64,000 nucleotides of DNA from Fimbriimonadaceae bacterium (GCA_019454145.1 CP075366.1:2397564-2461563); one strand, 5' to 3'. Positions 17,157-26,334 are shown, counted from the stretch's first letter. Notes: generated by a model not told the origin, from the sequence alone. Numbers and translations: made by a program.

Positions 17157-17595
17157 AAAACAACTCAATCGCCCATTTATTATTTTCTAATCGCAGATTG
17201 AGCCTCACCTTGGCTTTGCCTCTCTCGAAAGAAGCGCGGCTTTCGTACTTAGCAAGAATAGTAGAGGAATCTTTCGTTCGCTGAGCGTTAACCAGTGACG
17301 CTCGGCCCCGACCAGAAAGAAAAGTGCCAAGAGCTTTCTTGTTTCCTGCGAGGGTTTTTGCGAATTGCTCTTCAGAAAATTCGTCGCGGTATTTAGGAGT
17401 GCTCAAACTTACGAGTTGCTTGGCGTCCCAGTTTTTGAGAATCTGTTTAGTGTAAGCATCACCATAATCGCGAGCTTCTTTTTCTCGCTTATCAACGACT
17501 GCGCTTACGGGGCTAAGGGTCAGCATAACGCCGCCACAACAGGCGAGCATTAGCACACCCATCACGAGAATCCCTACTTTAAAGCCCGTATTCAT
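17140..17595 (-). CDS. Small membrane-anchored protein, third of this layout
   Basis: One N-terminal membrane helix (GILVMGVLMLACCGGVMLTL) is followed by a polar domain of about 115 residues that ends in NNKWAIELFSIEPL. This layout is like the two proteins at 9515-10398, with the closing KW-strand typical of NTF2-like or DUF4864-like folds. I place the start at ATG 17595 because the helix then begins near residue 6; in-frame starts up to 17691 would add a polar stretch. The function is unknown. The 3' end overlaps trpG by 17 bases on the opposite strand. Confidence 0.65.
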   Translation of the reverse strand: MNTGFKVGILVMGVLMLACCGGVMLTLSPVSAVVDKREKEARDYGDAYTKQILKNWDAKQLVSLSTPKYRDEFSEEQFAKTLAGNKKALGTFLSGRGRASLVNAQRTKDSSTILAKYESRASFERGKAKVRLNLRLENNKWAIELFSIEPL

Positions 17596-17688
17596 GAAAA
17601 TTTCATTCTTATTTTCGGTTGAAATTTCCAAACTCCCTAGTGTGTGAAGCATGTGGAAATCGGCGCAAGACTGCTTTGCCAAAAAAGC

Positions 17689-17694
17689 CACAAT
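17689..17694 (+). promoter_or_regulatory. Candidate -10 element of thyX, leaderless spacing
   Basis: CACAAT lies 6 bases before the ATG at 17701, with no Shine-Dalgarno sequence in between. Confidence 0.35.
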
Positions 17695-17700
17695 AAAAGT

Positions 17701-18579
17701 ATGGCGAGAACGGTAGTTCCAGAAGCAGAAGCACTCCTAGACCAGGAGATTAAAGTCCTTGATAAAGGGTTTGTGCGGTTGGTGGATTACCTGGGCGGCG
17801 ACGACCGAATTGTTCAATCTGCACGGGTCAGTTATGGTGCAGGAACAAAAAGCTACCGCCAAGATCGCGGCTTGATTCACTATTTGCTCCGAAACGAACA
17901 CACAAGCCCGTTTGAGCAAGTGGTCTTGACGTTCCACTGCAAAATGCCAATTTTTGTCGCTCGCCAGTGGGTGCGCCACCGCACGGCTCGATTAAATGAA
18001 ATCAGCGGACGTTATTCGATCATGCGGGATGAGTTCTACTTGCCAGAACTCGACCAAATGCGAGTTCAAAGCGAAGACAACAAGCAAGCCCGCGGTGAAG
18101 AGTGCCTGGACGATGCTACCGCCCGCGCAATGATCGCGGAAATGGATGCCGATCAACGCGCGATCTACGATCACTACACTCAAATGATCGAAAAAGGTCT
18201 CGCCCGGGAAATTGCTCGCGCAAACTTGCCGAACTCGCTTTACACCGAGTGGTACTGGCAGATCGATCTTCACAACCTCTTCCGGTTCCTGCAACTCCGT
18301 ATGGATAGTCACGCGCAGTACGAGATTCGGGTTTTTGCTGAGGCAATGGCCCAATGTGCAAAAGCAGTGGCTCCATGCGCTTACGAAGCGTTTGAAGAGC
18401 ATGTTTTGGGTTCAGTCAAGCTATCCCGCGCAGAGTGCGAGGCAGTCGCGGCTTTGATTGCCGGAAAAGAAAATCCGCTAGAAGGTCGCCCGCTGGCGAT
18501 ATTTGAACAGAAGTTATCGAAGATTCAGGCGGCGGAGCCGGCAAAAGAAATTGAGCAAGCGGTAGTTCAACCGCAGTAG
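17701..18579 (+). CDS. thyX: Flavin-dependent thymidylate synthase
   Basis: ThyX makes dTMP from dUMP with methylene-tetrahydrofolate, NADPH and FAD. The ThyX motif is present as RHRTARLNEISGRYS at residues 92-106. I chose ATG 17701 (292 residues); a frame start at 17644 adds 19 residues with no ribosome site. No thyA is seen in the window, so this may be the main route; folate genes such as folD lie elsewhere in the window. Its stop abuts the stop of the convergent MerR gene with no spacer. Confidence 0.95.
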   Translation: MARTVVPEAEALLDQEIKVLDKGFVRLVDYLGGDDRIVQSARVSYGAGTKSYRQDRGLIHYLLRNEHTSPFEQVVLTFHCKMPIFVARQWVRHRTARLNEISGRYSIMRDEFYLPELDQMRVQSEDNKQARGEECLDDATARAMIAEMDADQRAIYDHYTQMIEKGLAREIARANLPNSLYTEWYWQIDLHNLFRFLQLRMDSHAQYEIRVFAEAMAQCAKAVAPCAYEAFEEHVLGSVKLSRAECEAVAALIAGKENPLEGRPLAIFEQKLSKIQAAEPAKEIEQAVVQPQ

Positions 18580-18903
18580 TTACGCGGCTTCTTTGTAGTA
18601 GCGAGCCAAGTGACGGCGCGCACCTGCGATGCTGAACATCTCATCGCGGAGTAATTTACGAAGTTCTAACACAACTTGTATGTCTTCGGCGCGATAGCGT
18701 CGTTGACCACCATTTGTGCGGATTGGGTTCAGATAGCCAGCAAATTCTTTTTCCCAGTACCGGAGGGTATGAACTTCCACTCCCGTAATCTGGCTTGCCA
18801 GGCTGATGCTGACTCCCTTATCGCTTTTCTTCCTTCGTAAGCTCATGCTTGATAGGCCATGCCGATGTGGCGTGGGATTTGCTCCCAAAGAGATATTCGG
18901 CAC
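18580..18903 (-). CDS. MerR-family transcription regulator
   Basis: The 107 residues hold a MerR winged-helix DNA-binding domain: SISLASQITGVEVHTLRYWEKEF followed by RRYRAEDIQVVLELRKLL. There is almost nothing after it, so no effector domain and no metal-binding Cys. That is typical of small MerR-like proteins of the HspR/MlrA type or orphan regulators. The start is GTG 18903, preceded by GCTAGGTC; ATG 18846 is an alternative. The target is unknown. The gene is convergent with thyX. Confidence 0.85.
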   Translation of the reverse strand: MPNISLGANPTPHRHGLSSMSLRRKKSDKGVSISLASQITGVEVHTLRYWEKEFAGYLNPIRTNGGQRRYRAEDIQVVLELRKLLRDEMFSIAGARRHLARYYKEAA

Positions 18904-19006
18904 GACCTAGCAAAAAAACGAGGGTCTATTCGACGTTTTGTGTTCATTTATGCGTAGAAACCGTGTGGGTTGGGTCACACGCGTGGTGGATGGGTGCTGG
19001 TTGAAT

Positions 19007-19012
19007 TACAAT
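19007..19012 (+). promoter_or_regulatory. Candidate -10 element of the 650-residue orphan
   Basis: TACAAT stands 14 bases before ATG 19027, and AAGGA lies in between, so a very short leader with a ribosome site is expected. This supports the start at 19027 over the in-frame TTG at 18970. Confidence 0.4.
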
Positions 19013-19026
19013 ATGCGGATAAAGGA

Positions 19027-20979
19027 ATGAATTCCGACTGTCCGAAATTCCGTTCAGTAGTAGAGGAACTTGATCGAGTTTCTCCCGGTGTTCCTTTACT
19101 CGCGCTAGGTCAAACCGTATTCTGGGATGAGCCCATGAAGTCGGGCATCTTCGCCGCTTTTCAAGAATGCGGCAAGCCTCGCCAGTATATTGCTGGCGTC
19201 CACGATACGGATTATTTTGCTAAGTTTAAAGGGAGCGGAAAAGGATTTGCCGCCTTACCGCATAACGACACCTCCACCAAAGATTTATGGAGCGCGGCGG
19301 GTGAATTCAGCCATCTCTTTGGAAGTGAAACGGTAGTTACCAAAGAAAAGCTTTCTTCGGCAGGGGCAAAAATTTCGATGCTGGAAGAGCATCGCCCCGG
19401 CTTCTTAGATGAAATCACGGAGGCGTACGGTTGGCGCGGGGTTGTTTCGCTGAGTGATGAATCGAAAATCACTGCGGAAAAAGAACTCAGCCGGATGTTG
19501 CCGCAGATTTTTGATACGTTCACCTGGGCGGTGGATGAAAGTCTGCGTTTGATTTCCGGTCGGCATCATTCTGAATCCGAAAAAATGCGCGATCACCTCG
19601 TTCAGTTGATCTGCGAAACCGCTGAATCGTCGGCAGATCCTAGTCTTGCCGCATATTACGAAGTTTTGATTCCTGAGTTCTACCAACTCGTTGCCGGGCG
19701 AAAGTTGGATATCGAGACAACTCGTACAACGCGGCTGTTGAAATTCAATCTAGAAACTTGTGGGCTAGATCGATTTAAGATCGTTGATTTGTTTTTGAAC
19801 CCGAAAACTAAGTCGATTGCTCGTGCCGCTTACGATGATGCGGTGTCTGGTTCAGAGATTTATACGCTCGACCGGTTTGGTAGCGGCACTTTGCCGTTCG
19901 ATTTGTATATTCCGGGTGTGGGGCGGGGAACGCTGAGGCTGGGAAATCGGGGCGGAGTTGTCATGACGGATAGTCCGATAGGGTTCTCGTTCAAAAAACC
20001 GATTGAATCTATTCAGCAACTTGCCGAAGTCATTGAGGCTAAGTTCGGGCCAGACTGCGTTCTGGTCGGTAAGGCAGTTTCGTTGATTTTAATGCTGAGT
20101 GCCGAATTCGTTTTCGTGTTCCATGAAGGAGCAAGTGGTTACGTGTGGCGATCAGCGCAAATGGCGGAATCGCTAGTCAAATCAGGAATTGAGGCAAAGT
20201 GGCATCCGATTTTGCGGACAAAGCTCAATCCTTGGGATGCGATGGACGACTGTTGCGCCTGGTTGCATCTACCTGAAACCATGCACCGCGCATTTGGTAC
20301 AGATGAACTTAGCGCTCCCACGTTTGCGTTGCGGTGGAGGGAAGTTGCAAAAGCCCAGCGGGCAAGGCTCACTGAGCTTGCAGAAGTCCGGCGTCCTCTC
20401 GCGCTGTTGGGATATCTGCAAAGAGAACTGGGTGGGCAATGGGAGTGCCTTGCTCATGAATACGGTTCGATTCAACAAGAATTTGCACAACTTGGCGAAC
20501 AGATTAAATCGGTTAAAGACCAGAAGCGGGCGGTGCTCGCCGAATTCAAATCAGCTAATCAAAGCCGCAACGAGTTGCAAGATGAAAAGGGTCGCCACTG
20601 GCGCGAGGCGATTTTTGAGAAATCTCCTAGCGATGAAGATTGGGCAAAACGAGAAGAGATCATCGCAAAAATTCAAAAATCAGATAGCTATAGGTACGGG
20701 CTTCACAACAAATACGAAGAACTGGAATCACAGCAGAATGAACTTGTGAACAGCCAAGTTGTTGCACGTTTGCGAGAACGGAGATTTAACATTGCGTTGG
20801 AAGCAGAACTTATGCGGGCCAAGCTGATCCGTGAAGCCGTGGTCAGTAGCGCCGGTTTGGAAAAGGCAGGTTATAGGCCAGCAGCGTGGTGGTTCCCGCT
20901 GGTGTGCCCAGATGGAACTTGGTTCCGCAGTACGATGATGAAAACCGAATGTCGTTTGGAGCCGCTCCTTAAGCCGTGA
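19027..20979 (+). CDS. Large orphan protein, 650 aa
   Basis: I do not recognise this family. The N-terminal half is mixed alpha/beta with no membrane segment or signal, and includes GSEIYTLDRFGSGTLPFDLY and GTLRLGNRGGVVMTDSPIG. The C-terminal third is a long charged helix rich in Glu, Gln and Lys (about residues 470-610), probably a coiled coil, ending in a Trp-rich segment YRPAAWWFPLVCPDGTWF. It is cytoplasmic by appearance. The stop overlaps the start of dapF (TGATG), so coupling to lysine/peptidoglycan precursor synthesis is possible but may be incidental. Confidence 0.7.
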   Translation: MNSDCPKFRSVVEELDRVSPGVPLLALGQTVFWDEPMKSGIFAAFQECGKPRQYIAGVHDTDYFAKFKGSGKGFAALPHNDTSTKDLWSAAGEFSHLFGSETVVTKEKLSSAGAKISMLEEHRPGFLDEITEAYGWRGVVSLSDESKITAEKELSRMLPQIFDTFTWAVDESLRLISGRHHSESEKMRDHLVQLICETAESSADPSLAAYYEVLIPEFYQLVAGRKLDIETTRTTRLLKFNLETCGLDRFKIVDLFLNPKTKSIARAAYDDAVSGSEIYTLDRFGSGTLPFDLYIPGVGRGTLRLGNRGGVVMTDSPIGFSFKKPIESIQQLAEVIEAKFGPDCVLVGKAVSLILMLSAEFVFVFHEGASGYVWRSAQMAESLVKSGIEAKWHPILRTKLNPWDAMDDCCAWLHLPETMHRAFGTDELSAPTFALRWREVAKAQRARLTELAEVRRPLALLGYLQRELGGQWECLAHEYGSIQQEFAQLGEQIKSVKDQKRAVLAEFKSANQSRNELQDEKGRHWREAIFEKSPSDEDWAKREEIIAKIQKSDSYRYGLHNKYEELESQQNELVNSQVVARLRERRFNIALEAELMRAKLIREAVVSSAGLEKAGYRPAAWWFPLVCPDGTWFRSTMMKTECRLEPLLKP

Positions 20980-21815
20980 TGGTAGAAATCCCGTTTTGCA
21001 AATTAGAAACGGTTGGCAACGACTTTGTTTTGCTGGATCAAACCGATGTTCCTCATGGTGACTGGCCGGAATTAGCCCGTATATTGTGCGAGCGACGGTT
21101 TTCGATTGGTTCAGACGGCTTGATGGTGATTTGGCGCGAGGGCGATGAAATCCACCTCAGGTTTTTTAATCCCGATGGCAGCGAAGATTTTTGTGGAAAC
21201 GGACTGCGTTGCGCCGCTTGGTACAGTTATCGGCAAGGCTGGACTGGTTTAGAATTTGCAATCCACCAACTTGGGCAAGTCATTCACATGTCAATTAATC
21301 CCGCTGGACGGGTCAAGGCACTGATGCCCGCGGCGGATTACAGCCCGCATGGAGTTCCACTTGTTGGAACCGAAGAGTTTATTGATCAAGAAATTCATGG
21401 TGTGGTTGGCACGGCGCTAACAACCGGTAGCGCTCACCTGATCACTTTTTGCGACGAACTCCCTGGCGACAGAGAATTTTTCCGTCTTGGCCCTCTGATC
21501 GAAAATGATCCGATCTTCCCTGAACGTATTAGTGTGATGTGGACAAAAGCGATCACTGACCGCAATTTGTACATGAGAATTTGGGAACGAGGCGTCGGCG
21601 AAACTCTTGGTTGTGGAACGGGAGCGACTGCCGCCGCGAGTGCCTGGTGCCGCAAACATAACATGACCGGCCGGATTGAGATTGGGAGTTTGGGCGGGGT
21701 GATTTCCGTGGATATCGAACGCTGGGATTTGCCTATTTCAGTCGAATGCGACCCGGAAGAACTCTTTTTTGGCAAGGCACTTGTGCCGCAGTCAGCTCTG
21801 GTAACGCCTATTTGA
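20979..21815 (+). CDS. dapF: Diaminopimelate epimerase
   Basis: DapF turns LL- into meso-diaminopimelate for lysine and peptidoglycan. Both catalytic cysteines sit in their motifs: NPDGSEDFCGNGLRCAAW (C72) and ETLGCGTGATAAA (C212). The length of 278 residues is usual. The start is taken at ATG 20979, overlapping the upstream stop as TGATG; a GTG one codon earlier is equivalent. No other dap gene is near. One base separates its stop from that of the convergent kinase gene. Confidence 0.95.
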   Translation: MVEIPFCKLETVGNDFVLLDQTDVPHGDWPELARILCERRFSIGSDGLMVIWREGDEIHLRFFNPDGSEDFCGNGLRCAAWYSYRQGWTGLEFAIHQLGQVIHMSINPAGRVKALMPAADYSPHGVPLVGTEEFIDQEIHGVVGTALTTGSAHLITFCDELPGDREFFRLGPLIENDPIFPERISVMWTKAITDRNLYMRIWERGVGETLGCGTGATAAASAWCRKHNMTGRIEIGSLGGVISVDIERWDLPISVECDPEELFFGKALVPQSALVTPI

Positions 21816-21816
21816 C

Positions 21817-22734
21817 TTAATCATAAGTTGCGAGAGTTTTAGTTTGCTCGGCGAGAAGTTGGTGGATTTCATCAAGTGTAGGAATCGTTGCCGTTGCCCC
21901 TAAGCCTCGGCAAGCCAACGATCCAGCTGCGGCAGCAAAAGCAAAACAGTCGCTCAACGATTTGTTGAGATCCAGCGAATAAATCATTCCTGCCCTAAAG
22001 CAATCGCCAGCTCCGGTCGAATCGATTTGCGGCGTGACATGAAATGGCTGAAAGTGTCTTGCGGGAAGACTGGCTCCGCAGGCATAGAATCCGTATTTCC
22101 CGTCGCTTAGAATCACCAAAGCTCCTGTCTGCTCATGGAATTGACTGATAAATTCGATATTTTTAGCGACATTTTGTGATTCCCCAAATTGATCTGTTGA
22201 AGATTGCCACACATCACCAGGTTGATACGGCAGTGCGTTTTTTGATTTGGGAACTGGGAAATCCATCCAATAGATTTTTGCGCCTAAATCTCGAGCATTT
22301 TTTGCCGCGACAATGCTTGAATCGCCTAGATTCGGATCAACGGTCAACCAACTCGCGGCTAAATCCTTCACTAAGTTTGGGTCAGAGAAGTGATCCAGAT
22401 TGGCGAAGCCTAATCCGAACATTGTTCGTTGACCATCGGGGGTGACCATGATTTCGCAGATCGGGGATGGGTTTGCCATTTTGGGAGTTACTGCGTGTTG
22501 CAAATGGCAATTCTTGAGATACGAGTAAATGAGCTCAGACGTAATACCGGTTCCTAGCGAATTGCCAATCAGTTTGAAGGTTGCTTTCCATTTTTGTAGA
22601 GCAAAAGCAGTATTGGCGGCTTCTCCACCTAGCCCGGTTGTTGATTCAGATATTTCAACGTATCCACCTGGCTTAGGTAGCCGCGGAACTCGGTGGATAC
22701 GGTCAAGGCAAATCGTGCCAAATACCAGAATCAT
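21817..22734 (-). CDS. PfkB-family carbohydrate or nucleoside kinase
   Basis: This is a ribokinase-fold kinase of 305 residues. The glycine-rich substrate motif GLGGEAANTAFALQKW is at residues 34-49, and the C-terminal ATP/anion-hole motif DSTGAGDCFRAGMIYSL holds the catalytic Asp. The substrate cannot be read from the sequence; ribokinase, fructokinase and adenosine kinase relatives all share these motifs. It is monocistronic. The start ATG has no ribosome site, but TAAAAT lies 8 bases upstream. Confidence 0.85.
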   Translation of the reverse strand: MILVFGTICLDRIHRVPRLPKPGGYVEISESTTGLGGEAANTAFALQKWKATFKLIGNSLGTGITSELIYSYLKNCHLQHAVTPKMANPSPICEIMVTPDGQRTMFGLGFANLDHFSDPNLVKDLAASWLTVDPNLGDSSIVAAKNARDLGAKIYWMDFPVPKSKNALPYQPGDVWQSSTDQFGESQNVAKNIEFISQFHEQTGALVILSDGKYGFYACGASLPARHFQPFHVTPQIDSTGAGDCFRAGMIYSLDLNKSLSDCFAFAAAAGSLACRGLGATATIPTLDEIHQLLAEQTKTLATYD

Positions 22735-22742
22735 GGTCGGGG

Positions 22743-22748
22743 ATTTTA
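22743..22748 (-). promoter_or_regulatory. Candidate -10 element of the PfkB kinase gene, leaderless spacing
   Basis: On the minus strand TAAAAT is 8 bases before ATG 22734. A divergent candidate for the next plus-strand gene lies at 22763-22768. Confidence 0.3.
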
Positions 22749-22762
22749 GCCGTTTGTACAGG

Positions 22763-22768
22763 TAGATT
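22763..22768 (+). promoter_or_regulatory. Candidate -10 element of the small membrane protein gene, leaderless spacing
   Basis: TAGATT is 6 bases before GTG 22775; no ribosome site is seen. Confidence 0.3.
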
Positions 22769-22774
22769 GCGAGT

Positions 22775-23119
22775 GTGATTTGGGCGCAAGGCAGTGGTTG
22801 CCTAATAATCTGGCTTTTGGCTGGCTATTGGGCAGGGAAGAAAGCTCAAACCTTAAATCTTCCAAGTAAGCCGGAAGCCGGCATTTTAACAATGATTGCA
22901 GCAACGCTCGTTATGTTTGTTGGCATGTGGCTGGTGGGATCAACGGGAGGCCTGATTGCTGGCAAGCTCACGAGTTGGGCTTGGATAGCCGTTTTGCTTC
23001 TCGGTTGCATCTTTGTCGGAGGACAAGCTCTAGGCGCAGTCTGGGTATTGCGCAGTGTTGTCGCACGCGAAACCAGTAAGAATGAAGAGGCGTCAGAATC
23101 GCAGGAACGAGAATTATGA
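22775..23119 (+). CDS. Small integral membrane protein, 114 aa
   Basis: Three hydrophobic segments are visible (about residues 6-20, 38-58 and 68-92), followed by a charged, Glu/Ser-rich cytoplasmic or periplasmic tail (SKNEEASESQERE). The family is not recognised. It starts with GTG. Its end overlaps the start of the next, exported protein gene by four bases (ATGA), so the two are translated together and may act together. Confidence 0.65.
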   Translation: MIWAQGSGCLIIWLLAGYWAGKKAQTLNLPSKPEAGILTMIAATLVMFVGMWLVGSTGGLIAGKLTSWAWIAVLLLGCIFVGGQALGAVWVLRSVVARETSKNEEASESQEREL

Positions 23120-23703
23120 AGTGGTTGGCATTATTCATGGCATTTGCTGTATTTGGAACATCTATGGCAGAGGCTCCTACACCTCAGTTGATGAAAGAAG
23201 ACCCCGTTGCAACGAGAATTAATCTCAAAATCCGACGGGTCGAAATTTTAGACCAACTCCTTCCCGTTCTCATGACAAAAGAGCAAATAAAGAAACTGCT
23301 GCCTATTGTTGAAAAGGCTCGGCAAATGGAAGTGGATTTGCAGAAAAAAGAATTGGGAATGCTCAAGGATTTAGAGCCCCTAGTTGATAAGGAACTTGAG
23401 AACGGGATTAAGAAGCAAATGCTCACGTCTGCGGAATTCAATGCTGAGTACGCAAAGATTGTTGCGAAATTCCACACTGGTCGCGCTGGGCTAATTGGCA
23501 TGTCCACTGGAATGGTTTACGAAGAAATGAAAAAAGTTCTCAATGACGGACAACGGACAGCGGCGGCTAAAGCAGTTCCAGCTGTTCATTTCCCTGGTCG
23601 TGAATTGAATTCGGTATCTCAGGAAGAAAAACTCAAAGTTTGGATTCGAGAAGTGATGCTTGACCGAGCGAGCTACGAACTTCTCTCCGATATGGCTCGC
23701 TAA
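23116..23703 (+). CDS. Exported helical protein, 195 aa
   Basis: A signal peptide MKWLALFMAFAVFGTSMAEA leads a helix-rich domain with many Lys, Glu and Leu (LLPVLMTKEQIKKLLPIVEK). The LMTKEQIKKLLP pattern resembles LTxxQ-type periplasmic proteins of the Spy/CpxP kind, but I would not name it so. It lies between a membrane protein and a nitroreductase gene, overlapping both (ATGA before, TAATG after). Confidence 0.65.
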   Translation: MKWLALFMAFAVFGTSMAEAPTPQLMKEDPVATRINLKIRRVEILDQLLPVLMTKEQIKKLLPIVEKARQMEVDLQKKELGMLKDLEPLVDKELENGIKKQMLTSAEFNAEYAKIVAKFHTGRAGLIGMSTGMVYEEMKKVLNDGQRTAAAKAVPAVHFPGRELNSVSQEEKLKVWIREVMLDRASYELLSDMAR

Positions 23704-24509
23704 TGTTTGAGGAATTGTTCGCCGAAGCCTGGAAACTGCGCTACGGGACGGAAGCTTTGCCAGACGTTGAGGATCGTCTGGCAAAGTTTTTAACTCACCG
23801 ATCAGTTCGCAAATACTCAGATCAGCCGATTTCGCACGAATTAATGAGTTCGCTTATCGCTTGTGGTCAGAGTGCTGCTACTAGTTCAAATTTACAACTG
23901 TGGTCGGTGGTTTCAGTTCAAGAACCCGAACGACGCACGACGATTGCCAAGATGTGTGGCGACCAAGATCAGGTTCATAAAGCACCTTGGTTTTTGGCAT
24001 TTATTGTAGATTTGAACCGGGTCGCCCAAGCCGCTGAATCAGTAGGCGAGAATCCGGCCGCCCTTACTACTGCGGAGTTCTACACAATGGGTTGCGTTGA
24101 TGCGGCCCTTGCCGCCGAAAGAATTCTGGCAGCCGCCGAAAGTATTGGAATTTCAGGTTGCTACATCGGTGCTCTGCGGAACGACGCTTACGGAATTAAG
24201 GAATTTTTGCAGCTACCTGATCGTTGCTTCGGTATTTTTGGTCTATGTTTGGGTTATCCAGCGGAGAATGTCCAGGCGGAAATCAAACCTCGCTTGAGTC
24301 AGGAAACCATTTGGTTTGAAGAAGTTTATGATAGCAATCGAGGGATTGGCGATTATGACGAGCGCATGACCGAGTTCTACGAAACTCAGGGCATGAAGGG
24401 CGACGTCACTTGGAGTATGCGAAGCGGTCGGCGCGTAAACGGCTCGCAAATGACTGGGCGCGAAGTTATCAAACAGTTTCTTGCTGATCAAAAATTGGAT
24501 ATCGAATAA
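23703..24509 (+). CDS. Nitroreductase-family flavoprotein, NfsA-like
   Basis: FMN-dependent, NAD(P)H-using reductases of this family act on nitroaromatics or quinones. The family opening is visible as LTHRSVRKYSDQPISHELMSSLI, followed by AATSSNLQLWSVVSV (substrate/FMN pocket) and later GCYIGALRND and LCLGYP, which match the NfsA/FRP subgroup. The length of 268 residues fits. It overlaps the previous stop (TAATG) and is probably the last gene of that three-gene unit. The natural substrate is unknown. Confidence 0.85.
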   Translation: MFEELFAEAWKLRYGTEALPDVEDRLAKFLTHRSVRKYSDQPISHELMSSLIACGQSAATSSNLQLWSVVSVQEPERRTTIAKMCGDQDQVHKAPWFLAFIVDLNRVAQAAESVGENPAALTTAEFYTMGCVDAALAAERILAAAESIGISGCYIGALRNDAYGIKEFLQLPDRCFGIFGLCLGYPAENVQAEIKPRLSQETIWFEEVYDSNRGIGDYDERMTEFYETQGMKGDVTWSMRSGRRVNGSQMTGREVIKQFLADQKLDIE

Positions 24510-24536
24510 AAAAATGCCCCGCCATTGAGACGGGGC
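24508..24536 (-). terminator. Factor-independent terminator of ftsZ
   Basis: GCCCCG at 24516-24521 pairs with CGGGGC at 24531-24536. On the minus strand the stem is followed by seven T (24514-24508). It lies 38 bases beyond the ftsZ stop. Confidence 0.8.
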
Positions 24537-24573
24537 CATTCGTTGGACCAGTACGTTGCTTAGATTTAAATCG

Positions 24574-25716
24574 TTACTTTTTCTGTCGCCGCAAGAAACT
24601 CGGGATATCGAGATCAATTTCCGCGAGTTCGATTGGCTTTACATTTGCTCTTGGTGCGACAAGCTCTTGAGGCTGTTCAACCACGGTTCGAGGAATTGGC
24701 GGAGCCTGCTCAAATACTGTTTGTTCAGGAGCACGGCGAGTGGCTTGCTCCATTCCTGCCGCAAGCAAGGTGATATACACTTCGTCGCTGAGGTTTGGAT
24801 CGGTTACGTGGCCCATGAAGATTTCCGCTTCTTCGGAATCCGCAAGCTGGTTGACGTATTCCATTGCTTCGCGCACTTCGCCGATTGAGAAACTTGGGCC
24901 GCCTGTGATGTTGACGAGTATCTTTTTTGCGCCCTGGACTTTAGTTTCGAGCAACGGAGAGTTTGCGGCGGCTTCAGCAGCATTGCGTGCTCGGCTGTCG
25001 CCGATACCTCGTCCCATACCCATTAGAGCAATTCCCGCATCTTTCATCACGCTCTTCACATCGGCGAAGTCAACGTTGATGAGGCCAGGCTTGGTGATGA
25101 TGTCGCTGATACCTTGCACGCCTTGGCGGAGAATGTCATCGGCGGCGCGGAAAGCGGCGGACATCGGTGCGCCTTTGTCCACGACTTCAAGAATCTTGTC
25201 GTTAGGGACAATGATGAGCGTATCAACTTGAGCTTTAAGGTTGCCTGCGCCAGTGACCGCGAGATTCTTCCGCTTTGGCCCTTCAAACATGAACGGCTTG
25301 GTGATGACGCCAATGCTGAGGATATCAAGTCTTCGCGCAAGTTCTGCGACGACGGGAGCGGCACCAGTTCCCGTTCCACCGCCCATACCAGCGGTGATGA
25401 AAACCATGTCGCAACCATCAAGGATATCGAGGATGGCGCGCTCAGATTCTCTGGCGGCTTCTGCGCCACGGCTTGGATCGCCACCTGTACCAAGGCCGCG
25501 AGTGGAGATTTCACCAAGGCAGAGCTTTGTATCGGCAAGGCTTTGTTCAAGTGCTTGCTTATCCGTGTTCAGGGCAACGAATTCAACGCCGGAAACTCCA
25601 GCTTCTACCATGCGGTTCACTGCATTGCAACCACCGCCACCCACGCCGATCACCTTGATGATGGCCTGGGATTCAAAAAGATTGATTGGCGTCATATCGT
25701 CCATCCTGAAATCCAT
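24574..25716 (-). CDS. ftsZ: Cell division GTPase FtsZ
   Basis: FtsZ forms the division ring. The tubulin signature GGGTGTG is at residues 112-118, GVGGGGCNAVNRM near 24-36, and NVDFADVKSVM contains the catalytic T7-loop region. The C-terminal tail LDIPSFLRRQKK is the conserved peptide that normally binds FtsA, ZipA or SepF. Neither ftsA nor other dcw genes adjoin it, so the gene is detached from the usual cluster. Three in-frame ATG codons (residues 1, 5 and 8) compete as starts and none has a good ribosome site. A strong terminator follows. Confidence 0.97.
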   Translation of the reverse strand: MDFRMDDMTPINLFESQAIIKVIGVGGGGCNAVNRMVEAGVSGVEFVALNTDKQALEQSLADTKLCLGEISTRGLGTGGDPSRGAEAARESERAILDILDGCDMVFITAGMGGGTGTGAAPVVAELARRLDILSIGVITKPFMFEGPKRKNLAVTGAGNLKAQVDTLIIVPNDKILEVVDKGAPMSAAFRAADDILRQGVQGISDIITKPGLINVDFADVKSVMKDAGIALMGMGRGIGDSRARNAAEAAANSPLLETKVQGAKKILVNITGGPSFSIGEVREAMEYVNQLADSEEAEIFMGHVTDPNLSDEVYITLLAAGMEQATRRAPEQTVFEQAPPIPRTVVEQPQELVAPRANVKPIELAEIDLDIPSFLRRQKK

Positions 25717-25824
25717 GAGAAAGTGTTTTGACCAATTGGTCTTGTAAAACGGACGGAGGGTTCATCAGGAAAGCATCGGTGCCCAGTAAAAATTTGACCG
25801 ACTTTTCCACATTGATTGCGGGAG

Positions 25825-25830
25825 TATCAT
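25825..25830 (+). promoter_or_regulatory. Candidate -10 element of purE, leaderless spacing
   Basis: TATCAT is 6 bases before ATG 25837, with no ribosome site between. Confidence 0.4.
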
Positions 25831-25836
25831 TAGCGC

Positions 25837-26334
25837 ATGGGAAATCCGGTTGTTGGGATCATCATGGGGTCGGATAGTGATCTACCTACGATGGAAGCGG
25901 CAGAAGCAGTCATGCAGGAATTTGCGGTTCCTTATGAACTCAGAATTGTGAGCGCGCACAGGACACCGGATTTAATGTATGACTACGCAAAAAGTGCGGT
26001 GGAACGCGGTCTGAAGGTGATTATCGCTGGAGCTGGTGGGGCCGCTCATCTGCCAGGGATGGTCGCTTCGCTCACTCGGCTGCCCGTTATCGGTGTTCCA
26101 GTTGAAAGCAAAGTTTTGAAAGGCGTAGATAGTCTGCACAGCATTGTTCAGATGCCAGCGGGGATACCAGTCGCTACGGTTGCTATTGGAAACGCTCGCA
26201 ATGCCGGATTACTCGCGGTGCGCATACTGGCCGTGGAAGACCTTAACTTGGCTGAAATGATGGACGGATTTCATCAAAGTCAAACTGAAAATGTGCTGGC
26301 GAAAGACCAGGTCACTCGCCGATCATCCGAGTAA
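25837..26334 (+). CDS. purE: N5-carboxyaminoimidazole ribonucleotide mutase
   Basis: PurE class I moves the carboxyl group of N5-CAIR to C4 in purine synthesis. [19 protein letters not shown] and the active-site [11 protein letters not shown] segment are visible, and [14 protein letters not shown] is the second substrate loop. The 165 residues match. No purK is adjacent. folD follows after 8 bases, which makes sense because purine synthesis consumes formyl-tetrahydrofolate. Confidence 0.95.
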   Translation: MGNPVVGIIMGSDSDLPTMEAAEAVMQEFAVPYELRIVSAHRTPDLMYDYAKSAVERGLKVIIAGAGGAAHLPGMVASLTRLPVIGVPVESKVLKGVDSLHSIVQMPAGIPVATVAIGNARNAGLLAVRILAVEDLNLAEMMDGFHQSQTENVLAKDQVTRRSSE

